DNA from: an uncultured Fretibacterium sp.
Lineage (GTDB): Bacteria; Synergistota; Synergistia; Synergistales; Aminobacteriaceae
Reading direction: 5' to 3'
Length of the DNA: 21,174 bases
Assembly (NCBI GenBank): GCA_905373185.1
Contig: CAJPSE010000006.1
Coordinates: 1 to 21,174 of the forward strand
Positions 15,492 through 21,174 of this stretch are shown in pieces (within the stretch, counting starts at the first letter, position 1; each line of letters opens with the position of its first letter). Under the pieces are notes generated by a model. It was not told where the DNA came from. It worked only from the letters and a program-made list of their open reading frames with translations, and ran no database searches. Both the position numbers and the translations under genes were made by a program.

Positions 15492-16319
15492 CTAGCGGCC
15501 GGAGGTCTTTCCCGTCGTCTGGACGAAGGACGAGAGGATCATCCCCACCGTTCCGAGCCCGGCCACCAGGACGACTCCGAGTGAGCCGACGGCGCCGCCT
15601 GCCTCGAATCCGCCGTACAGCAGGGCCTGTCCGGCCCCCAGTGCCAGGCCCAGGCCGCCGGCCCAGCCGCCAAGGATGCTGACGATCATGAAGAAGGCGC
15701 CGATCTTCGACGTGGCGCCCGGCACGGGCTGGTCCGCCTCGTCCACGACGTCTGTCCAGAGAAGGTCCCATTTCTTGACGCGCGGGTAGAGCACCATCAG
15801 GATGGGAAGCCCCAGCACGATGGACGGAATGGAGTTGTTCAGCATGATGATGGTGCCCAAGGCCGCGTAGGGCACCATGCCCAGCAGCTCGAGCCCCCAG
15901 GCGATGGTGAGCGCGCAGCCCATGGAGCCCAGAAGAGCTGCGACGACGTAGGCCGCGGCCTTCCTGTGGGTGGTCACGCTGGGCTCGAGATCGCCCTTGG
16001 GGACGAGACCGAGGTTGGTCCAGATCTTATAGGGGACGTAGGCGAAGATGAAGTTCCCGAAAAAACCGAAGAGGCTCCCGACCCCGAGCGACCCGAAAAA
16101 GTCCCCGATCAGGTTCCCGATGGCCGAGCCCCAGGCCCCGGCGGGCCCGAACAGGAGCCCCATGACGACCGGCAGTGCGCTTGCAGGACGGAACTCGGTC
16201 ACGCCGGGTATCAGGACGAAGCCCTTGAACGGGATCAGCAGGGCCGCGTACAGGCCGGCGCACAGCGCTACGAGGACGACCATCTTGGTCTTTCCCCACA
16301 TGGAGAATACATCTTTCAT
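15492..16319 (-). CDS. ECF transporter S component (substrate-binding membrane subunit)
   Basis: An integral membrane protein of 275 residues with about six to eight hydrophobic segments (first near 12-31, then 47-68 and 78-98). The N-terminal pattern LYAALLIPFKGF..PGVTEFRPASALPVVMGLLFGPAGAWG followed by GNLIGD fits ECF S subunits of the QueT-like group. It follows the ATPase and T subunit genes, so it should give that importer its substrate; which one cannot be read from the sequence. It is longer than common S units of about 190 residues, with an extra hydrophobic pair after about 205. The ATG at 16319 is 10 bases after AAGGAG (16330-16335); the adjacent TTG at 16322 is an alternative. Two hairpins separate it from the T gene. 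Confidence 0.82.
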   Translation of the reverse strand: MKDVFSMWGKTKMVVLVALCAGLYAALLIPFKGFVLIPGVTEFRPASALPVVMGLLFGPAGAWGSAIGNLIGDFFGSLGVGSLFGFFGNFIFAYVPYKIWTNLGLVPKGDLEPSVTTHRKAAAYVVAALLGSMGCALTIAWGLELLGMVPYAALGTIIMLNNSIPSIVLGLPILMVLYPRVKKWDLLWTDVVDEADQPVPGATSKIGAFFMIVSILGGWAGGLGLALGAGQALLYGGFEAGGAVGSLGVVLVAGLGTVGMILSSFVQTTGKTSGR

Positions 16320-16350
16320 CAATCATCCGCTCCTTTTCGTTTCGGTGGGT

Positions 16351-16397
16351 TCCGGGAGGCTCAGCCTTCCGGATGGGGTTCGGGGCAAAGCCCCGAA
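16351..16397 (-). promoter_or_regulatory. Two hairpins between the T and S subunit genes
   Basis: The 87-bp spacer holds a 23-bp near-palindrome (16351-16373, 11-bp arms with one mismatch) and a perfect hairpin, TTCGGGGC (16379-16386) with GCCCCGAA (16390-16397). Neither has a T tail on the minus strand, so complete termination is unlikely. They may act as mRNA stabilisers, partial attenuators or REP-like sequences. Confidence 0.55.
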
Positions 16398-16406
16398 AAC
16401 TCTTCG

Positions 16407-17183
16407 TTAGAAACTCCCCCATGGGAAGAAGGCGGCCCACGCGGCATAGGCCCCGGGGGCCAGCTTCAGGACCAACAGGGCCGCGAAGACGCCAAGCCCC
16501 AGGACTATCGCGGCGCAGTCGCCCCTCCCGAGCCGCAGGTCCAGCAGCGTCGTGCGTTTGGGGCTGTAGCCGAACCCCTTGGACTCGAGCGCCATGGAGA
16601 AGACGTTGGTGCTCCGGATCAGGGACACGAGCGTGGGGATCACCAGCGGGACGTGCCTGCGTATGCGTTCCAGGAAGTTCCCCGAGTCCAGGTCCAGCCC
16701 TCGGGATTTCTGCGCCTGGATGATGGTGTGGCTCGTCTCCACGATCATGGGCACCAGACGGATGGCCGTGGCGAAGGCAAAGGCCCCCCTGTAGGGAAGG
16801 TGCAGCCTGACCAGCCCCTCGGCGATCTCCTCGATCTTGGTGGTACTCAGGAAGACCATGCCCGCCACGATCATGAGGTCCGTCTTGAGGGCGACCATCG
16901 CACCGTAGAGCACCCCGGAGAGCGAGAGCTCGCCGCGCGCCAGGGGCCAGATCGTCAGGCAGAACACGGCGATCATGATCAGCACGCCGCGAATGCGCCC
17001 GAGGTTCGGAAGCGCGCGCCCCAGGGACCCGACGAACAGCACCAGGACCGTCACCACGAGCAGGACCGGGATGTCCCGGAACATCAGGGCCATGGCGAAG
17101 CTCAGCAGCGTCAGCAGTATCTTGGTGCGAGGGTCGAGCCGATGAATCGGGGTGTCCCTGTCGAGGTAGAGGAACAGGTCCAT
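16407..17183 (-). CDS. ecfT: ECF transporter T component
   Basis: A 258-residue CbiQ/EcfT-family membrane protein that couples the ATPases to the S subunit. It opens with DxxTxxHRLDPRTK, typical of the family, and has hydrophobic spans near 22-52, 66-82, 87-112 and at the C-terminus. The two cytoplasmic coupling motifs are AQKSRG (157-162) and ALESKG (198-203). The second has Ser-Lys-Gly where most family members have Ala-Arg-Gly, a conservative change. Its start overlaps the ATPase stop by one base (TGATG), with AGGAGG just upstream, so the two are translationally coupled. The name CbiQ would imply cobalt uptake, but nothing else here supports cobalt. Confidence 0.92.
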   Translation of the reverse strand: MDLFLYLDRDTPIHRLDPRTKILLTLLSFAMALMFRDIPVLLVVTVLVLFVGSLGRALPNLGRIRGVLIMIAVFCLTIWPLARGELSLSGVLYGAMVALKTDLMIVAGMVFLSTTKIEEIAEGLVRLHLPYRGAFAFATAIRLVPMIVETSHTIIQAQKSRGLDLDSGNFLERIRRHVPLVIPTLVSLIRSTNVFSMALESKGFGYSPKRTTLLDLRLGRGDCAAIVLGLGVFAALLVLKLAPGAYAAWAAFFPWGSF

Positions 17184-18973
17184 CAGGCGTTCCTCCTTTC
17201 GATGGCGCCCTTTTCGGCGGAGCCCGCGGCATTTTGGGGGGAGCGGCCGTTTTTAGGCATGTCAGGCATGCGGGTGCAGCGCACCAGCTCCTCCACGGAG
17301 AGGACCGTCCGTCCCAGGCGGTTGCCCAGGCTGACGATATGGGGCGGCCTCAGGTGCGAGGCGGCCAGCTCTTCCTCGTGCGCCAGGACCTGCCGCGTGG
17401 GGCCGTCCATCACCACCCGGCCGCCCCGCATCGCCACGATGCGGTGGGCGTACTCCGCCACCACCCACAGGGTGTGGGTGATCATGATGATGGTCTGCCC
17501 CGCCTCGTTGAGCTTCCGGATCAGCTCCATCATCCGCCTCTGCTCGCCGTAGTCGAGCCCCGTGGTGGGCTCGTCCAGGATGATGACGCCGGGCCGGGCC
17601 GAGAGCACGGAGGCGACCGCGACCCGCTGACGCTCTCCCTTTCCGAGCGTGAAGGGATCCCTCTTCTCGTAGCCCTGGAGCCCGACGGCCTCGAGGGCCT
17701 CGGTTACGCGCGACGCCACCTCCTCCGCGGAGCATCCGCGAATCCTGGGGCTGAACGCGACCTCGTCGAATACGTTGTCCGCAAATATCTGATGGTCCGG
17801 GTTCTGGAAGACGTACCCCACCTCCTTCCCGATCTCGAAGACCGAGTGCTTCGCGGTGTCCCTGCCCCGGACCAGCGCCCGGCCGCCGCTCGGGAGCAGG
17901 AGGCCGTTGAAGTGCTTCACCAGAGTGGTCTTGCCGCTTCCGTTGTGCCCCAGGATGGCCACGAACTCACCCTGTCGGATACTCAGGGTCACGCCGCTCA
18001 CTGCGGTCCCGCCGTTGGGGTAGACGTGGCTCAGGTCCTCGACCTCGACGACCGCCTCCCCATAGCTCCTCTCCCGCGCGGCGTCGCGCTCCGAGAGCTC
18101 CCGGCAGCGCGCGTCGTCGAGGGAGAGCCCCTTGCTGTGGAAGAGCTCCGCCCCCTCGTCGGGGAGCAGCGGCAGCTCCTCCGCGGGGCAGACGTTCAGC
18201 GCCGCGAAGTATTGGGGGACCTGCAAAGGGCGTATCCCGGCCTCCGCGACGAGCGCCGCGTCCCGCAGCAGGTCCCCGGGTGTCCCGTCGGCGAGGATGC
18301 GCCCCTTTTTCATCAGGACCAGGCGCTCGGCGTGCAGCGCCTCCTCGGTCTCGTGTTCGATGATGATCAGGGTCAGGTCCCCCTGGGCGCTCAGCCTCCG
18401 CGCGATGGAGAAGACCTCGACCTTCCCCATGGGGTCCAGGTCCGTGGTGGGCTCGTCCATGCACAGCACCGACGGGTGCGCGGCCAGGACGGAGCCGATG
18501 GCCAGGCGCTGCTTCTGGCCTCCGGAGAGGGTGGCAGGATGCCGCCCCTCGAAGCCCTCCAGGTTGACCGTCCGCAGCACGTCGCCGATGCGAAGGGCGA
18601 TTTCGGGCCTCGGCACGCCGAAGTTCTCGGGACCGAAGGCGACCTCGAGCCCCGCGTTGGTGGAGAAGAGCTGGGCCTCGAAGTCCTGGAAGACCAGGCC
18701 GATCTCGCGGGCCATCCGGCTGACGGGGGTCTCCCTGGCCGAGAGGCCGCCCACCGTCACGGAGCCCTCGTACCGGCCCCGGACGAAGTGGGGAATCAGT
18801 CCGTTCAGGCTGTTGGCGAGGGTGGACTTCCCCGCGCCGCTCTCGCCCATGATCACGACGAAGCGGCCGCGCTCCACCTCCAGATCGAGCGAATCCAGGG
18901 CCGGGGACTCGGAGCCCCGGTACCAGAAGGAGAAGCCCTTGACCTCCACGGCCTTTTCAGCGTTGGTGTGCAA
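17183..18973 (-). CDS. Fused double ATPase of an ECF transporter (A1-A2)
   Basis: One 596-residue polypeptide carries both ECF ATPase domains, usually two proteins. Domain 1: Walker A GESGAGKST (43-51), signature LSGGQKQR (149-156), Walker B CMDEP (171-175). Domain 2: Walker A GHNGSGKTT (342-350), Q-loop FQNPDHQ (389-395), signature LGKGERQR (443-450), Walker B ILDEP (465-469), then an H-loop His in ITHT. The second signature departs from LSGGQ, so the two ATP sites are unequal. The start is set at TTG 18973, 9 bases after GGAGGT (18983-18988). The longer readings from 19141 and 19042 are disfavoured because the predicted -10 box covers 19041-19046. An acidic linker (about 260-300) joins the halves. 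Confidence 0.9.
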   Translation of the reverse strand: MHTNAEKAVEVKGFSFWYRGSESPALDSLDLEVERGRFVVIMGESGAGKSTLANSLNGLIPHFVRGRYEGSVTVGGLSARETPVSRMAREIGLVFQDFEAQLFSTNAGLEVAFGPENFGVPRPEIALRIGDVLRTVNLEGFEGRHPATLSGGQKQRLAIGSVLAAHPSVLCMDEPTTDLDPMGKVEVFSIARRLSAQGDLTLIIIEHETEEALHAERLVLMKKGRILADGTPGDLLRDAALVAEAGIRPLQVPQYFAALNVCPAEELPLLPDEGAELFHSKGLSLDDARCRELSERDAARERSYGEAVVEVEDLSHVYPNGGTAVSGVTLSIRQGEFVAILGHNGSGKTTLVKHFNGLLLPSGGRALVRGRDTAKHSVFEIGKEVGYVFQNPDHQIFADNVFDEVAFSPRIRGCSAEEVASRVTEALEAVGLQGYEKRDPFTLGKGERQRVAVASVLSARPGVIILDEPTTGLDYGEQRRMMELIRKLNEAGQTIIMITHTLWVVAEYAHRIVAMRGGRVVMDGPTRQVLAHEEELAASHLRPPHIVSLGNRLGRTVLSVEELVRCTRMPDMPKNGRSPQNAAGSAEKGAIERRNA

Positions 18974-18982
18974 TTGTCCGTG

Positions 18983-18988
18983 ACCTCC
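18983..18988 (-). promoter_or_regulatory. Shine-Dalgarno site for the fused ATPase
   Basis: GGAGGT on the minus strand precedes the TTG at 18973 by 9 bases. It is the only good ribosome site near the beginning of the conserved ATPase sequence. Confidence 0.65.
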
Positions 18989-19040
18989 GTCCGTCGTTCC
19001 GGGACGCCCCGGCGCGAGAAATGGTTCGATTCCACCGACC

Positions 19041-19069
19041 ATTGTGCGTATTTCCGCAGTCCTTGTCAA
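19041..19069 (-). promoter_or_regulatory. Promoter of the ECF transporter operon
   Basis: On the minus strand TTGACA (19064-19069), a 17-base spacer and CACAAT (19041-19046) form a promoter with a perfect -35 and a 4/6 -10 box. It sits between tsaB and the ATPase gene and gives a leader of about 60 nt before the TTG start. Confidence 0.6.
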
Positions 19070-19073
19070 GGAC
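19059..19073 (-). promoter_or_regulatory. Perfect palindrome over the -35 box (candidate operator)
   Basis: GTCCTTG and CAAGGAC are perfect 7-base inverted arms around one central base. The palindrome covers the whole -35 box of the ECF operon promoter, a classic place for a repressor to bind. The regulator is unknown. Confidence 0.5.
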
Positions 19074-19202
19074 GGGGCCCCGCCCTTTTCCATCGGTATG
19101 GGGATGGCTGCGGGCCGAGGAAAAACATGGAGAAAAAACATGCCGGGAAAGCCGCCGACGGCGAACGGATCGGCGACGGGAACATGAACGAGAAAATGCA
19201 GA

Positions 19203-19877
19203 TCAAACCGTTCCCTGGGGCGCCCGGCAGTACACGGCCCGGAACTCGAGGGGCAAGACCGCGCGGGCGCGCTGGGCCCACGCCAACTCGGCCGCCCTCG
19301 CGACGTCCGGGCGAATCGGGACGATGGGGAAGGTCAGCCCCGCGGCCTCGGCAGCCCGACCGGGGCATTCGGAGACCGCGACGGCCCCCGAATGCCCCTT
19401 CATCCACGCCTCCAGGGGCTCCCCTCCGTACTCGCCCACGGGAAGGGCGTCGGACCCGGAGCCGAACGAGGCCGCGTAGACGAAACCGCGCCCCGCGTAG
19501 ACCACCGCCAGGACCTCCCCCTCCGATTCCTCCGAAAAAGTCCCGGCCGAAAAGGCTGGGTGGGACGAGGCCAGCATCTCCAGGGACGATACGGGGACGA
19601 TCCGCACCCCCAGCCCGTAGGCCAGCGCCGCCGCATAGGCGGCGCCCACACGGATGCCCGTGAAGTACCCGGGGCCGCTCGTCACCGCCGTCAGTCCGAC
19701 GTCGGCGAACGCCATGCCCGCCGCCGCCAGGACGCGCTCCGCCATCAGGGGCAGCTCCGCTGCCTGCCGCCGCCCAAGGTCCGCGCTCTCTTGCGCCAGG
19801 ACCGTGCCGCACCGGGCGACGGCCGCTCCGGTGAGGCGCAGGCTGCAATCCAGGACCAGCATCACATCGTCTTTCAT
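19203..19877 (-). CDS. tsaB: tRNA t6A synthesis protein TsaB
   Basis: TsaB is the inactive Kae1/ASKHA-fold partner that pairs with TsaD to place the threonylcarbamoyl group on A37 of ANN-reading tRNAs. The 224-residue length fits. The start LVLDCSLRLTGAAV is the ASKHA phosphate-1 region, and TAVTSGPGYFTGIRVGAAYAAALAYG with PVSSLEML is the diagnostic TsaB block (about 64-100). The DxSxRLT form differs from the more usual DTSx. It starts 18 bases after tsaE, with a weak AGGGA site 8 bases before the ATG. The downstream 229 bp hold the ECF promoter and a weak stem, so tsaB is probably the end of its operon. Confidence 0.93.
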   Translation of the reverse strand: MKDDVMLVLDCSLRLTGAAVARCGTVLAQESADLGRRQAAELPLMAERVLAAAGMAFADVGLTAVTSGPGYFTGIRVGAAYAAALAYGLGVRIVPVSSLEMLASSHPAFSAGTFSEESEGEVLAVVYAGRGFVYAASFGSGSDALPVGEYGGEPLEAWMKGHSGAVAVSECPGRAAEAAGLTFPIVPIRPDVARAAELAWAQRARAVLPLEFRAVYCRAPQGTV

Positions 19878-19895
19878 CGAAGAATTCCCTGCCTT

Positions 19896-20393
19896 TTATA
19901 AAAGCTCCGCGCCGGGGCAGTCCCTCGCACCGGCGAACAGGGCGTCCGCCGCCTCGTCCGCCCGCTCCCCGACGGAGCGGACCTCGAACACGCGTTCCTC
20001 CTCCCCCCGAACGCCCAGTGCCACGTTCAGCACCTCCGTCCCCGGCGGGAAGCGCCAGCGCTCCGGCCACTCCACCATCAGCACGGCATCCTCGGCCCCG
20101 GCGTACTCCTCCAGGCCCAGCTCGTCCACCCCCTCGGGGTCCAGACGATAGAGGTCCGCATGGGCCAGGAGGAAGCGCTCCGTGCGGTACTCGTTGATCA
20201 GGGTAAAGGAGGGGCTGCGCACGCCGGCAACTCCCAGCGCGTCCCCCACCCCCTTGACGAAGGCGGTCTTGCCGGCCCCCAGATCCCCCGAGAGCAACAC
20301 GGTCACGCCGGGCAGCAGGGCCCTCCCCAGGACCTGCCCGAGGCGCCGCGTCGCCGCCTCGGATCGGGAGACGATCCGAAACGCCGCTCTCAA
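19896..20393 (-). CDS. tsaE: tRNA t6A synthesis ATPase TsaE
   Basis: TsaE is the P-loop ATPase that drives turnover of the TsaB-TsaD complex in t6A synthesis. The 165-residue protein shows Walker A GDLGAGKTAF (about 33-42), the TsaE marker SPSFTLINEY, HADLYRL and MVEWPERW. The TTG at 20393 is preceded at 8 bases by AGGAG (20402-20406) and overlaps the stop of the small membrane gene as TTGA. Starting there gives the normal family length, whereas the frame continuing upstream encodes low-complexity sequence antiparallel to nothing conserved. The C-terminus has a short Asp/Ala-rich extension after the conserved core. Confidence 0.94.
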   Translation of the reverse strand: MRAAFRIVSRSEAATRRLGQVLGRALLPGVTVLLSGDLGAGKTAFVKGVGDALGVAGVRSPSFTLINEYRTERFLLAHADLYRLDPEGVDELGLEEYAGAEDAVLMVEWPERWRFPPGTEVLNVALGVRGEEERVFEVRSVGERADEAADALFAGARDCPGAELL

Positions 20394-20680
20394 GGTTCCC
20401 TCTCCTCGGATTCTCTTTCCTTTGATTCCCTCTCCTCGCGCTCCCGCAGCAGGCGCTCGCGACGCCTCAGGACGACGCGGAACAGGAAGACGCCGAGGAC
20501 CAGACAGGCGATCGCGACGACCTTGCGCGGCATGGAGACGTCGATGCCGCCCATCCGACCCACCCCGAAGATGACCCCCAGGGCCACGGCGAGGCTCAGG
20601 GCGCTCAGGGCGAACCCTCTCCTGCGAATGCGGTCCGTCTTCCGAATCTCCTCGTCCCAGTCCACCCGCCGGCGCCTCAT
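20390..20680 (-). CDS. Small two-span membrane protein of unknown function
   Basis: A 96-residue protein I do not recognise. A basic and acidic N-terminus (MRRRR..DWDEE) is followed by hydrophobic spans at about 22-41 and 53-71, then a highly charged Arg/Glu tail (about 72-96) likely to be helical. The tail is coded by a small purine-rich repeat that also supplies the Shine-Dalgarno site for tsaE. It overlaps the upstream dehydratase stop as ATGA and the downstream tsaE start as TTGA. GGAGG lies 10 bases before its ATG. The tight overlaps on both sides make it a real gene, translated with its neighbours. Confidence 0.75.
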   Translation of the reverse strand: MRRRRVDWDEEIRKTDRIRRRGFALSALSLAVALGVIFGVGRMGGIDVSMPRKVVAIACLVLGVFLFRVVLRRRERLLREREERESKERESEEREP

Positions 20681-21174
20681 GAGCGCAGCGCCTCCATCGC
20701 GGGGCGCAGGGCGTCCGCAATCTCGGAGGCCAGCACGCCGTCCACGCCTCCGGAGCGCAGGCGGGCCCCCGCCATTCCGTGCAGGGAGGCGCCCAACAGC
20801 GCCGCGTCCTGTGCTGCAAGTCCCATCGCCAGGAGGGCCCCGATGCAGCCTGAGAGCACATCGCCCGAGCCCGGGACGGAGAGCTCCGGCCCGCCCCAGC
20901 TCAAGCGGCGGGCCGTCTCCTCCCCGCGCCAGGCCACAATCGTGGGGCTCCCCTTGAGCAGCACGCAGCCCCACCGCTCCGCCAGACGCCGCGCCGCGCT
21001 CAGGCGGTCGCCTCGCACGGCATCCGACGAGGTCCCCAAAAGGCGGGCGGCCTCGCCCTCATGGGGGGTCAGCACCGCGTCGCCCCGGGGGAGACAGGCC
21101 TCGCCCGCGTCGCCGGACAGGGCGAACAGGCCGTCGCCATCCACCAGAAGGGGCTTGGGCCATCGAACCCAGAG
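20677..21174 (-). CDS. nnrD: ADP/ATP-dependent NAD(P)H-hydrate dehydratase, 3' part
   Basis: The N-terminal part lies beyond the window; 165 residues are seen. The family dehydrates damaged NAD(P)H hydrates back to NAD(P)H (carbohydrate kinase-like fold). Visible marks are PLLVDGDGL at the start of the fragment, LTPHEGEAARLLG, VLLKGSPTIVA, PGSGDVLSGCIGALLA with the catalytic Asp, and HGMAG. The frame is open to the last base of the window. In many bacteria this domain is fused to an N-terminal NAD(P)HX epimerase; whether it is here cannot be seen. The TGA overlaps the ATG of the next gene. The order nnrD-tsaE-tsaB is a familiar one. Confidence 0.9.
   Translation of the reverse strand, partial: LWVRWPKPLLVDGDGLFALSGDAGEACLPRGDAVLTPHEGEAARLLGTSSDAVRGDRLSAARRLAERWGCVLLKGSPTIVAWRGEETARRLSWGGPELSVPGSGDVLSGCIGALLAMGLAAQDAALLGASLHGMAGARLRSGGVDGVLASEIADALRPAMEALRS

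Noticed and set aside
16407..17183. Cobalt transporter CbiQ
   Set aside because: The fold is shared by all EcfT proteins; there is no CbiM/CbiN partner or cobalamin gene nearby, so cobalt specificity is unsupported.
18974..19202. Riboswitch before the ECF transporter
   Set aside because: The predicted leader is only about 60 nt and shows no recognisable aptamer; a protein operator over the -35 box explains the region better.
17234..19663. Long plus-strand open frame opposite the ATPase and tsaB genes
   Set aside because: It runs antisense to genes with clear Walker and signature motifs, its composition is Arg/Gly/Pro-biased, and it shows no domain. High GC keeps the opposite frames open.

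Overview
The window is GC-rich, densely coded bacterial DNA. The best clue to its origin is that four large secreted proteins end in the same kind of tail: a Gly/Ser-rich stretch with a Gly-Cys pair, a hydrophobic segment and a basic end. That matches the Synerg-CTERM sorting signal known from Synergistota, so I read this as a chromosomal piece of an anaerobic, peptide-fermenting member of that phylum, perhaps Fretibacterium-like. The phylum assignment rests on those tails, not on a 16S or database match.

Layout. (1) 1-1570: an imperfect palindromic element, then a peptidase T gene (pepT, +) and strong hairpins shared by two converging genes. (2) 1571-13216: a surface-protein island. A minus-strand beta-helix protein with three near-identical InlB-type repeats (1571-4819) diverges from a plus-strand set: a large protein of unknown fold (5478-8036), a second beta-helix protein (8187-11078), and a subtilisin-family protease overlapping it by ATGA (11075-13216). 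All four have a signal peptide, a proline-rich linker, a related ~120-residue module and the sorting tail. (3) 13325-15353, minus: histidine phosphatase, sigma-70-family factor, SAM methyltransferase, probably one operon. (4) 15492-18973, minus: an energy-coupling factor (ECF) transporter with a fused double ATPase, a T subunit and an S subunit, behind its own promoter-like sequence carrying a perfect palindrome. (5) 19203-21174, minus: tsaB, tsaE, a small membrane protein and the 3' part of an NAD(P)H-hydrate dehydratase gene, packed with 4-nt overlaps.

How it fits together. PepT and the ECF importer suit a cell living on peptides and scavenged vitamins or other small molecules. The island looks like a kit of cell-surface or shed proteins using one anchoring or sorting route. 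The protease is translated together with a beta-helix protein, which suggests they act at the same place. The tsaB/tsaE block is housekeeping (tRNA t6A synthesis). No tRNA, rRNA, CRISPR array, transposase or phage gene was seen. Several genes appear to start at GTG or TTG, chosen here by Shine-Dalgarno placement.
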